From: Tidjanibacter sp.
GTDB lineage: Bacteria > Bacteroidota > Bacteroidia > Bacteroidales > Rikenellaceae
Direction of reading: 5' to 3'
Assembly: GCA_017936605.1 (NCBI GenBank)
Contig: JAGBFH010000002.1
Coordinates: 124,001 to 188,000, forward strand
DNA length: 64,000 nucleotides
Part shown: in pieces, positions 32,801 to 40,406 of the stretch
Numbering within the stretch: the first letter of the stretch is position 1
Layout: each line of letters opens with the position of its first letter
Notes under the pieces: model-generated
Told to the model about the DNA's origin: nothing
Database searches by the model: none
The model's input: only the letters and a program-made list of their open reading frames with translations
Made by a program: the position numbers and the translations under genes

Positions 32801-34792
32801 CCTAATTATAGGGTGTTGGATGTAGACAAACGCATCGCCGTTGCCGGTGCGGGTGCAGCGCAAGCGGATTGCGCGGATGGGCTCCGTGAGGGTGAGGGTC
32901 GCACAGCCACCTTTAAGGGCGCACACCTCGCGGAAGGTTTTGCCATCAGTGCTCACCTCCACAACTCCCGAGGGAAAGAGTCCGCGTGCCACATGGCGGT
33001 AGCCCGTAGTGAGCTCCACAACAACACCCACGAGGGGCTCGACAAACTCATAGAGAATCCAATCTCCATCACGCGAAGTGCGCGAGGTGCGGTGGCCGTA
33101 GTCATTGGAGTAGGCGGCGAGTTGCGAAGCAGATTTCTCACTCCTAAATGGCAGCGAGGTGGAACACCTCATAGCGGGGGTTATCACCCTGCCCTCGGGC
33201 TCGGCGGGAGTCCCTCGGCGATAGCTGATACCCATAGCCTCCAGACGACCTTTGTGTCGCTCCAGTCGCTCCGCGAAACTCTGCCAACTGCGCTCCCTCT
33301 GCGGCAGCCAGTTTATCTCCGCAAGGGCACAGGCGCGTGGGAATATCTGATATTCAGCGTAGTTTTCGTACTTATGGCGGTGGGTGAGATAGAGTTCGGT
33401 CCAGAAGGCTCCCGAGAAGCCTATGACATTCTGCTTGGCCTTGGCACTATAGCCAAGAGCGTCGAGGTCCACCGAGTAGCACTTCTCGAGCGTCACCACG
33501 CCCGCCCAGTTGTGGCCATCCTCATTTTTGCTCTGGCGCATATCGAAGTAGAAATAGGGGCCGGGCATAACCACCGTAGGATAGCCCGCCTCGGCCACCT
33601 TGCGACACTCCTCAAGGCCCTCCCAGCCGTGGATGCGAACATCGCGCGAGAGGGTGCCGCTATTGGTTGCCTCGTTCCACATCGCGGGCTTACGGCCATA
33701 GCTGGCCAGTATCTCCGTCAGGCGGTTCATAAAGTGCTCCTGAAGTTGAGCCGTAGAGGTATAGCCCATCTGTCGCATAAGCGCCTGACAGTGGGGGCAG
33801 GCGCGCCAATGGCTCATATCTACCTCGTCGCCCCCTATGTGGATATACTCCGAGGGAAAAATGTCGCAAATCTCGCGCAGGATATCCTCGAGCAGCGCGT
33901 AGTTCTCCTCGCGGGCCACACACCACACATTCTGCTTGCTATATCCTGCCGACCTCGAGGTATCAATCTCCACGGGGCAGAGAATCTCGGGGTGTACCTT
34001 ACCGATGGCAAGGCTATGGCCCGGTAGGTCTATCTCGGGCACAACGGTCACTCCCCTCTGGTGGGCAAAGGCCACAATGTGGCGCAACTCCTGCTGTGTG
34101 AGGTAGCCGCCATACTTCTCCTCCCAAGCGCCATAGACGGGCCAAATGGGGCTATCGCCGCCCCTCCAGGCCGCCACCTCGGTGAGTTCGGGATGGGAGA
34201 GAATCTCCACACGCCAACCCTCGTCGTCGGTCAGATGGAAGTGTAGGTGGTTGATTTTGTGGTGCGCAAGGTGGCTAATCATCTCCTCCACCTGCTCTCG
34301 CGTGGAGAAGGTGCGGGCGATGTCAAAGTGCATACCGCGGTAGGGGTATTCGGGCCAGTCCACAATCCTCAGGGCCGGAATCTCGCAACTGCCCGCGAAA
34401 TTGCCACCATAAACCTCCTTGGGGAAGAGTTGCAAGAGGGTGTGAAAGCCATTCAGCAGCCCCTCCCTATCCACGCCGCGCACCCTAATGGAGTCGGCCT
34501 TGACGGTCAGTTCGTAGCCCTCGGCGGGAAGTTCGAGGTTCTCGTCCTTGAGAATCTCCACCACGCCGCCAAAGTCAAAGAGGCCGCCAGGCAGGTAGTG
34601 ACGCACATACTCTTCCACCTCGCAATCGGCCACAATGGCAACATAGGGGCTATAGATAAAGCCTCCCTCATCATTCAGCTCCACAGTGCGGGGTGCGGGC
34701 ACCAGGCCCAAGCTATCGGCAGGCGACACGGCCCACGAGCACTCAATGCCAAGCACCAAGAGTGCCACAAGTCCCAAAACTCTACTTTTCAT
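32786..34792 (-). CDS. Exported beta-N-acetylhexosaminidase (GH20)
   Basis: From ATG 34792 the protein is 668 residues with a Sec signal (MKSRVLGLVALLVLGIECSWA). It has a GH20b N-terminal domain (LGLVPAPRTVELNDEGGF), the barrel with YRGMHFDIARTF, HHKINHLHFHLTDDEGWR and the catalytic Asp-Glu pair in YIHIGGDEVDMSHW, then a C-terminal F5/8 discoidin-like domain (RDGDWILYEFVEPLVGVVVEL). It removes terminal GlcNAc or GalNAc. Its ATG overlaps the stop of the NamZ gene (11 bases), so both are translated together and likely act on the same glycan, peptidoglycan strands. A longer frame to 34882 is rejected because it would overlap NamZ by 101 bases. Confidence 0.93.
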   Translation of the reverse strand: MKSRVLGLVALLVLGIECSWAVSPADSLGLVPAPRTVELNDEGGFIYSPYVAIVADCEVEEYVRHYLPGGLFDFGGVVEILKDENLELPAEGYELTVKADSIRVRGVDREGLLNGFHTLLQLFPKEVYGGNFAGSCEIPALRIVDWPEYPYRGMHFDIARTFSTREQVEEMISHLAHHKINHLHFHLTDDEGWRVEILSHPELTEVAAWRGGDSPIWPVYGAWEEKYGGYLTQQELRHIVAFAHQRGVTVVPEIDLPGHSLAIGKVHPEILCPVEIDTSRSAGYSKQNVWCVAREENYALLEDILREICDIFPSEYIHIGGDEVDMSHWRACPHCQALMRQMGYTSTAQLQEHFMNRLTEILASYGRKPAMWNEATNSGTLSRDVRIHGWEGLEECRKVAEAGYPTVVMPGPYFYFDMRQSKNEDGHNWAGVVTLEKCYSVDLDALGYSAKAKQNVIGFSGAFWTELYLTHRHKYENYAEYQIFPRACALAEINWLPQRERSWQSFAERLERHKGRLEAMGISYRRGTPAEPEGRVITPAMRCSTSLPFRSEKSASQLAAYSNDYGHRTSRTSRDGDWILYEFVEPLVGVVVELTTGYRHVARGLFPSGVVEVSTDGKTFREVCALKGGCATLTLTEPIRAIRLRCTRTGNGDAFVYIQHPIIRKNEN

Positions 34793-35948
34793 ATATAAGG
34801 TATTTTTCGCGCTCCTTGCAGAAGTCCTCGACCTCGTGAATCCACATAGTCTTGATATCCTCGGCGGGGAAGCCCTGAACAATCATATCCCTCACATAGC
34901 CCACGCCCACCAGTTTCTCGAAGAAACTGCTGAGGAAGAATTTTTCGCCCTTGGCGGAGAGTTCATTATAGGTTTCCACCAGCAGACTCAAATCTATGCC
35001 GTTCTCGATTATTTGGTCTATATCCTCACCCCTGAGGTCGTAGCCGTGGCACAAGACACCCTCGTGGGGCGGATTCTTGGCCCCTTCCCTATCCTCGGGG
35101 CGGAACTCGAACTCGCCATCCAGGGCGGGGTGACCAATGACCTGAAACGGGTAGTCGGTACCGCGCCCCACACTCACCGTCGTGGCCTCGAAGTAGCAGA
35201 GCGACGGATAGAGCGCAATGGCCAGCGGCGTGGAGAGGTTGGGCGAGGGCGGAATGGGGGGCTCATACCTCATTGAGCGGCGGTAGCCCTCGCAGGGAAT
35301 GACCGTCACCTGGCACTTGCGCCCCTCCTCGAGCCACCCCTCGCCATTAATCATCTGGGCCAACTCGCCGAAGGTCATTCCGTGCACAATGGGGATGGGA
35401 ATAATGCCCACAAAGGAGCGGTACTGGTCCCTAATAATAGGGCCATCAACATACATACCGTTGGGGTTGGGCCTATCGAGAATAATCATCGGCACCCCCA
35501 CATCGGCACAGGTCTGCATCATCAGGTAGAGCGACGAAAGGTAGGTATAGTACCTAAGACCCACATCCTGGATATCCACCAGAATGACATCGCACCGAAA
35601 GACATCGTTGGCCTTGGGGGTGCGAGAAGAGCCATAGAGGGAGATTATCTCAATACCTGTGTAGGCATCCCTCGAGGAGTCGATATGCTCACCCGCGCTC
35701 TTGGTGCCGCGAAATCCGTGTTCGGGTGCGAAAATCATCGTCACATCCACACCGAGATTCAGAAGCACATCCACCAGATGCTCACCATCGACCACCGAGG
35801 TGTGATTGGCAAGCACCCCCACCCTCTTGCCCTGCAACAGGGGAAGATACTCCGCGATGCGCTCATCGCCGACCACAATTCTCTCTTGGGCCGCAAGGCC
35901 ACAAACTGCCGTCAGCACCACTGCCAGCACTAAATATAGTCTTTTCAT
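34782..35948 (-). CDS. namZ: NamZ-type exo-beta-N-acetylmuramidase (DUF1343, GH171)
   Basis: This 388-residue exported protein (signal ends LAAQ) belongs to the DUF1343 family, whose characterised members (NamZ of Bacillus and Tannerella) release MurNAc from the non-reducing ends of peptidoglycan glycans. Key blocks are GKRVGVLANHTSVV, IFAPEHGFRG, YGSSRTP, DVILVDIQDVGLRYYTYLSSLY, ILDRPNPNG and the YPSLCYFEATTVSVGRGTDYPF region. The coupled GH20 downstream would then remove GlcNAc, so the pair can strip glycan strands stepwise for cell-wall recycling or scavenging from other bacteria. The substrate is inferred from the family. Confidence 0.85.
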   Translation of the reverse strand: MKRLYLVLAVVLTAVCGLAAQERIVVGDERIAEYLPLLQGKRVGVLANHTSVVDGEHLVDVLLNLGVDVTMIFAPEHGFRGTKSAGEHIDSSRDAYTGIEIISLYGSSRTPKANDVFRCDVILVDIQDVGLRYYTYLSSLYLMMQTCADVGVPMIILDRPNPNGMYVDGPIIRDQYRSFVGIIPIPIVHGMTFGELAQMINGEGWLEEGRKCQVTVIPCEGYRRSMRYEPPIPPSPNLSTPLAIALYPSLCYFEATTVSVGRGTDYPFQVIGHPALDGEFEFRPEDREGAKNPPHEGVLCHGYDLRGEDIDQIIENGIDLSLLVETYNELSAKGEKFFLSSFFEKLVGVGYVRDMIVQGFPAEDIKTMWIHEVEDFCKEREKYLIYEK

Positions 35949-35978
35949 TTTTTTGAGTGTCTTGAATTTTATTTCTCA

Positions 35979-35986
35979 CAAAGTTA
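35979..35986 (-). promoter_or_regulatory. -7 box for namZ-GH20
   Basis: The minus strand reads TAACTTTG, 31 bases before the namZ ATG. It is divergent from mazG. Confidence 0.6.
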
Positions 35987-36007
35987 AGATTTTTTGGGGA
36001 AATAAAG

Positions 36008-36015
36008 TATCTTTG
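36008..36015 (+). promoter_or_regulatory. -7 box for mazG
   Basis: TATCTTTG, 24 bases before the mazG ATG. Confidence 0.6.
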
Positions 36016-36038
36016 CGTAATATATAAACACAATATCT

Positions 36039-36824
36039 ATGTACGAAAAGAAACTTGAGGCCGCGGCACGCCTACTGGAGGTGATGGATACCCTCCGTGA
36101 GAAGTGCCCGTGGGATCGTGAGCAGACCTTCGAGAGTCTGCGTAGCAACACCATTGAGGAGTGTTTCGAGTTGGTGGATGCAATCACGGACAAAAATATG
36201 GACGGCATACGCGAGGAGCTCGGCGATGTACTGCTCCACATTGTCTTCTACTCCAAGATGGGGGAAGAGATGGGGGCCTTCGACTTTGCCGATGTGTGCA
36301 ACTACCTCTGCGACAAGCTCATCTACCGTCATCCCCATGTCTATGGCGAGGTCCACGCCGACAATCCCGAGGAGGTAATCCACAACTGGGAGATGCTCAA
36401 ACTCAAAGAGAAGGCCAAGAAGGAGCGCAAGGCCGCACGCGGTGTCCTCTCGGGCGTTCCACGCTCGCTCCCCGCAATGGTTAAGGGCTACCGCATAGGC
36501 CAGAAGGCCGCCTCGGCTGGCTTCGACTGGGAGCAGAAGGAGGATGTGTGGGCCAAGGTGAAAGAGGAGATTTCGGAGGTGGAGGCCGAGGTTAAGGCCG
36601 GCAACACCGACGGCATCGAGGCCGAGATTGGCGACCTCTTCTTCTCGCTCATCAACGCCTCAAGGCTCTACGGCGTAGACCCCGAAACAGCCCTCGAGCG
36701 CACCAACAAGAAGTTTATGGCCCGCTTTTCGCACATCGAACAGCGAGCAGCCGAGATGGGCAAGAGCATAGGCGATATGACCCTCGACGAGATGGAGGCC
36801 CTCTGGCAAGAGGCGAAAAAGTAA
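36039..36824 (+). CDS. mazG: Nucleoside triphosphate pyrophosphohydrolase MazG
   Basis: MazG hydrolyses (d)NTPs to monophosphates and pyrophosphate, clearing damaged nucleotides and modulating the stringent response. The 261-residue protein has the tandem MazG domains of the long form: first CPWDREQTFESLRSNTIEECFELVDAI with LGDVLLHIVFYSKMG, second EEISEVEAEVKAGN with EIGDLFFSLINASRLYG. The metal-binding E-E-x-x-E and E-x-x-D motifs are intact in both. A gamma-carbonic anhydrase gene follows 32 bases later. Confidence 0.95.
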   Translation: MYEKKLEAAARLLEVMDTLREKCPWDREQTFESLRSNTIEECFELVDAITDKNMDGIREELGDVLLHIVFYSKMGEEMGAFDFADVCNYLCDKLIYRHPHVYGEVHADNPEEVIHNWEMLKLKEKAKKERKAARGVLSGVPRSLPAMVKGYRIGQKAASAGFDWEQKEDVWAKVKEEISEVEAEVKAGNTDGIEAEIGDLFFSLINASRLYGVDPETALERTNKKFMARFSHIEQRAAEMGKSIGDMTLDEMEALWQEAKK

Positions 36825-36856
36825 TTCAAAATTCAAACTGCAAAATTGATTAGAGT

Positions 36857-37405
36857 ATGGCAATTATAAAGAGTGTTAGGGGTTTCACCCCAAAGATTGG
36901 CAAAGGCTCGATGGTGGCCGAGAATGCGACCATCGTGGGCAATGTGGAGATTGGCGAGGAGAGCAGCATCTGGTTTGGTGCGGTGATTCGCGGTGATGTG
37001 AACGCCATCCGCATCGGCAAGAGGTGCAACATTCAGGATGGTGCGTGTCTGCACGCCACCTATGACCTCTCGCCCCACCCCTCGGTGACCATCTTAGGTG
37101 ACGGTGTGAGCGTGGGCCACAACGCCATCATCCACGGCGCACAGATTGGCGACGGCTGCCTTATCGGTATGGGTGCCACCGTGCTCGACAACGCCAAAGT
37201 GGGCGAAGGCTGCATCATCGCTGCCAACGCACTCGTACTCTCGGGTGCAGTGCTGGAGCCCAACGGCCTCTATGCAGGTGTGCCCGCCAAGAGGCTCAAA
37301 GAGGTAACACCCGAGCAGAGGGTGAACACCCTCGAGCGCACCACACGCGACTATATGCACTACGCATCGTGGTTCCCCGAGTACTATATCGACAGCGAGG
37401 AGTAG
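36857..37405 (+). CDS. Gamma-carbonic anhydrase family protein
   Basis: A 182-residue left-handed beta-helix protein with hexapeptide repeats (VAENATIVGNVEIGEESSIW, VIRGDVNAIRIG). The three zinc-ligand histidines are in place in CLHATYD and VSVGHNAIIHG. It ends LYAGVPAKRLKEV. Members of this YrdA/PaaY-like family bind zinc and often show weak or no carbonic anhydrase activity; some act as thioesterases. The last ~25 residues form a C-terminal helix. It probably shares a transcript with mazG. Confidence 0.9.
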   Translation: MAIIKSVRGFTPKIGKGSMVAENATIVGNVEIGEESSIWFGAVIRGDVNAIRIGKRCNIQDGACLHATYDLSPHPSVTILGDGVSVGHNAIIHGAQIGDGCLIGMGATVLDNAKVGEGCIIAANALVLSGAVLEPNGLYAGVPAKRLKEVTPEQRVNTLERTTRDYMHYASWFPEYYIDSEE

Positions 37406-37445
37406 CCACGCAAAACCCATAAACCCACCTAACCCCTGAAGGAGA

Positions 37446-38660
37446 ATGAACAGACCGCAGAAACATCGTAAGACAGCCATCAATGTAATGATAGCCATCG
37501 TATTGTCGTTGGTGCTCAACTTCTCCTATCTGGTATTTTTTATGATGGTGGGCAGTCAGCGCGAGCCCACCCCCAGTGGCCCCAAGAGGGTCGCAACCGA
37601 GAGGGTCGTGACCGAGGAGTCGGCCCCCAAGGAGAGCCTCACACCCCCCGAAGCGGCCAAAGTTGACTCCCTGAAGAGAGATATCATCATACGCGAGGAG
37701 AGCATCACCAACCGCCAGCGCCACAAAGAGGAACAGAGTCCTATGGCAAGCAGGCGTGGTAGGCTATTTATGCTGCTCGACATACTCTACTACTGGGTTG
37801 TGACGATGGTGCTGCTCACACTAATGACCAACGACCGCAAGCGTCGTGTGGCCTTCACGCGCCGCGTGCTGGAGGCTCTGCTTGTGACCATTCTCGGCTA
37901 CCTGCTCACACCCCAGATGACCTGGAGGGGAGATATCATCCTCACCCTACACGCCCATCATCTGCTGAACCCCATCACGATGCTCAAGGTGCTCACTGCC
38001 CTCATCACAACCTCGATGTATGGCAAGATTTATGAGCTTCTCTACGCCAAGCAGAGGGTCGAGATGGAGAACGAGGTGCTCAAGAACGAAAACCTCACCT
38101 GGCAGTACAATACCCTTGTCAATCAGGTCAATCCCCACTTCCTCTTCAACTCCCTCAACTCGCTCTCGATGCTTGTCAGGGAGCGCAAGGAGGACGACGC
38201 GGTGACCTACATTTCGCGTATGTCGGACACCTATCGCTACATCATCGAGGAGGGCAAGGCGGAGAAGACCACCGTCGAGAGCGAGCTCCGCTTCCTGGAG
38301 GCCTACCGCTATATGCTCGAGATTCGCTATGCGGGCAAGTTGCAGATTGAGGTCGCCGTGGCCGAGGAGTACTACGATTGTCAGCTCCCTCCCCTATCCA
38401 TCCAGCCCCTCATTGAGAATGCCGTCAAGCACAACACCATAACCAGTGCGCTGCCTATGCACATAACCATCACCTCCGAGGGTGACTACATCATCGTGCG
38501 CAACCCCATACACCCAAAACTCCAAGAGGAGCAGAGCACCGGCATAGGCCTCGAGAACCTCTCGCGCCGCTATGAGCTTGTGGTGGGCAGAGCCATTGAG
38601 GTCACAAACGACGGCAAAGAGTTCATAGTCAGACTCCCCATTAACAAGAGCACAAAATGA
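37446..38660 (+). CDS. LytS/YehU-type sensor histidine kinase
   Basis: A 404-residue membrane kinase. One membrane helix lies at residues ~15-38, a polar Lys/Glu/Ser-rich linker follows (~40-100), then three more helices (~103-195). The catalytic part has the His_kinase motif NTLVNQVNPHFLFNSLNSL (phosphoacceptor His) and the ATPase-like LSIQPLIENAVKHN and GIGLENLSRRYEL. It overlaps the response regulator gene by 4 bases (ATGA) and would phosphorylate it. The long linker between helix 1 and 2 is probably periplasmic and could be the sensing part. Confidence 0.92.
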   Translation: MNRPQKHRKTAINVMIAIVLSLVLNFSYLVFFMMVGSQREPTPSGPKRVATERVVTEESAPKESLTPPEAAKVDSLKRDIIIREESITNRQRHKEEQSPMASRRGRLFMLLDILYYWVVTMVLLTLMTNDRKRRVAFTRRVLEALLVTILGYLLTPQMTWRGDIILTLHAHHLLNPITMLKVLTALITTSMYGKIYELLYAKQRVEMENEVLKNENLTWQYNTLVNQVNPHFLFNSLNSLSMLVRERKEDDAVTYISRMSDTYRYIIEEGKAEKTTVESELRFLEAYRYMLEIRYAGKLQIEVAVAEEYYDCQLPPLSIQPLIENAVKHNTITSALPMHITITSEGDYIIVRNPIHPKLQEEQSTGIGLENLSRRYELVVGRAIEVTNDGKEFIVRLPINKSTK

Positions 38661-39400
38661 GAGCCGTAATCATAGAAGACGAGACCGCTGCCGCACGCAA
38701 CCTCAAGGTGCTGCTGGCCTCCTCGCACCCCGAGATTGACATTATCGCCACGCTGGAGAGCGTGAGCGAGAGTGTCGAGTGGTTCCGCACGAACGCTGAG
38801 CCCGACCTCGTCTTTATGGATATCAATCTGGCCGACGGCAACGCCTTTCGCATCTTCGACCACATCCGCATCGAGGCACCCATTGTCTTCACCACCGCCT
38901 ATGATGAGTATGCCCTCGAGGCGTTCAAAGTCAACAGCATAGACTACATCCTCAAGCCCATAAAGCCCGAGGAGTTGGAGCGCGCGGTAGCGAAGTACAC
39001 CTCGCTCACCACCCGCGCCAAGGCCGAACTTAGTCAGAACATTGGCCGTATGGTGGAGCGCACACGCAACAAGACCCAACTCGTGAGGGTCAAAGACCGC
39101 CTTATCCCCATTGCCGAGGAGCATATCGCCTACTTCTACACCACCAACGAGCAGACCACTCTGGCCACCCTCGACGGCAAGGAGTACCCTGTGGATGGCA
39201 CCCTCGAGAGCCTCTATGGTGAGTATGGCGGCGAGGAGTTCTTCCGCGCCAACCGCCAGTTCATCATCTCTCGCAAGGCCATCAAGGACATCTCCGTATG
39301 GTTTGGCAGCCGCTTGGCCGTAAACCTTGTGGTCCCCACCCCCGAGCGAATCATTGTCAGCAAGGCCCGAGTGCCCGAGTTCAAGGGCTGGTTGCAGTAG
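38657..39400 (+). CDS. LytTR-family response regulator
   Basis: A 247-residue regulator with a receiver domain (phospho-Asp55 in DLVFMDINLADG, Lys in YILKPIKPEELE) and a C-terminal LytTR DNA-binding domain (~140-247: VRVKDRLIPIAEEHIAYFYTTNEQTTL, FFRANRQFIISRKAIKDI). It is the partner of the overlapping LytS-type kinase. No direct repeat that could be a LytTR operator is obvious upstream of the kinase. The next gene downstream, 170 bases away with its own -7 box, is the Cys-repeat Spy-like lipoprotein, a possible target. Confidence 0.94.
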   Translation: MRAVIIEDETAAARNLKVLLASSHPEIDIIATLESVSESVEWFRTNAEPDLVFMDINLADGNAFRIFDHIRIEAPIVFTTAYDEYALEAFKVNSIDYILKPIKPEELERAVAKYTSLTTRAKAELSQNIGRMVERTRNKTQLVRVKDRLIPIAEEHIAYFYTTNEQTTLATLDGKEYPVDGTLESLYGEYGGEEFFRANRQFIISRKAIKDISVWFGSRLAVNLVVPTPERIIVSKARVPEFKGWLQ

Positions 39401-39505
39401 CACTCCCTACCCTAAGGTCGATTTTCACCCGACCGGAGCGGTCATTTCACCCCCAAATTTTGTCGTTTCACCCCTCCAAAGTGTACTTTGGCGGGCATTA
39501 CTTTA

Positions 39506-39513
39506 TATATTTG
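39506..39513 (+). promoter_or_regulatory. -7 box for the Cys-repeat Spy-like gene
   Basis: TATATTTG, 60 bases before the ATG at 39574. Confidence 0.6.
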
Positions 39514-39573
39514 TATGAGAATTGTGCGAAACAAATAATAACTCATTAATAACTCTTAAAAACAATTACCACT

Positions 39574-40332
39574 ATGAAAATGATGAAAACTTTGGCTCTG
39601 GCTGTTATGGCCATCGCAGCATTCACCTCGTGTGCAAGCAAGAACGAGTGCAAATTCAATGAGAAAGAGTATGCCGAGCGCAAGACTGCCCATCTGAATG
39701 AGATTGTAAACCTCACCGACGAGCAGCAGAAAGAGATCTACAATATCTTTGAGGCTCAGGGCCTCGAGATTAAGGAGAATATCAAAAATATGAAGTGCAA
39801 CGAGGCAGAGTGCAAGAAAGCCGAGTGTGACAAAGCAGCCTGCGAGAAGAAAGCAGAGTGCAAGAAAGCTGAGTGTGACAAAGCAAACTGCGAGAAGAAA
39901 GCAGAGTGCAAGAAAGCACAGTGCGACAAAGTAAACTGCGAGAAAAAAGCTGAGTGCAAGAAAGCAGAGTGCGACAAGGCAGCCTGCGAGAAGAAAGCTG
40001 AGTGCAAGAAAGCAGAGTGCGACAAAGCAGCTTGCGAGAAAAAAGCTGAGTGCAACAAGGCCGAGTGCGACAAAGCAAACTGCGAGAAGAAAGCTGAGTG
40101 CGACAAAGCAAACTGCGACAAGAAGGCCGCTTGCGACAAGAAGCACCACCACCGCAAACACCATATGGTAAGCCCCGAGAAGATGAAAGAGACCTTCGAG
40201 AAGATCAACGCTGTGCTCACTCCCGAGCAGCAGGAGGCCCTCAAGGCTCACCACGCCAACCGTCGTAACTGCGCCGCAAGTATGAAAGAGTGCTGCCCCA
40301 ATGGTGGCGCAGAGGCTCCCGCAGCAAAATAG
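39574..40332 (+). CDS. Spy/CpxP-like lipoprotein with a 22-cysteine repeat insert
   Basis: The 252-residue protein has a lipoprotein signal (AAFTSC). Residues ~35-70 (HLNEIVNLTDEQQKEIYNIF) and ~200-232 (FEKINAVLTPEQQEALKAHH) are the two LTxxQ helices of Spy/CpxP periplasmic chaperones. Between them (~72-192) lies a repeat of CKKAE-CDKAA-CEKKAE units, a 16-residue period with Cys spaced 5, 5 and 6 apart, giving 22 Cys, and then HHHRKHH. The tail has another Cys and ECC. Such a Cys/His-rich insert in a Spy fold suggests metal binding or a redox-buffer role in the periplasm; this is inference. The DNA repeat (48 bp) could expand or contract by slippage. Confidence 0.8.
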   Translation: MKMMKTLALAVMAIAAFTSCASKNECKFNEKEYAERKTAHLNEIVNLTDEQQKEIYNIFEAQGLEIKENIKNMKCNEAECKKAECDKAACEKKAECKKAECDKANCEKKAECKKAQCDKVNCEKKAECKKAECDKAACEKKAECKKAECDKAACEKKAECNKAECDKANCEKKAECDKANCDKKAACDKKHHHRKHHMVSPEKMKETFEKINAVLTPEQQEALKAHHANRRNCAASMKECCPNGGAEAPAAK

Positions 40333-40406
40333 TTGCCTCTTTCCCCCCTACCAACACAAAAGAATCAAACACAGCAACTGACTTTATTTAGAATACTAAA
40401 GTATAA

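Noticed and set aside
39574..40332. Cys-repeat Spy-like protein as another CXXX radical SAM target
   Set aside because: Cys spacing is 5-5-6, not 4, and no radical SAM gene is near; metal or thiol chemistry is a simpler reading.
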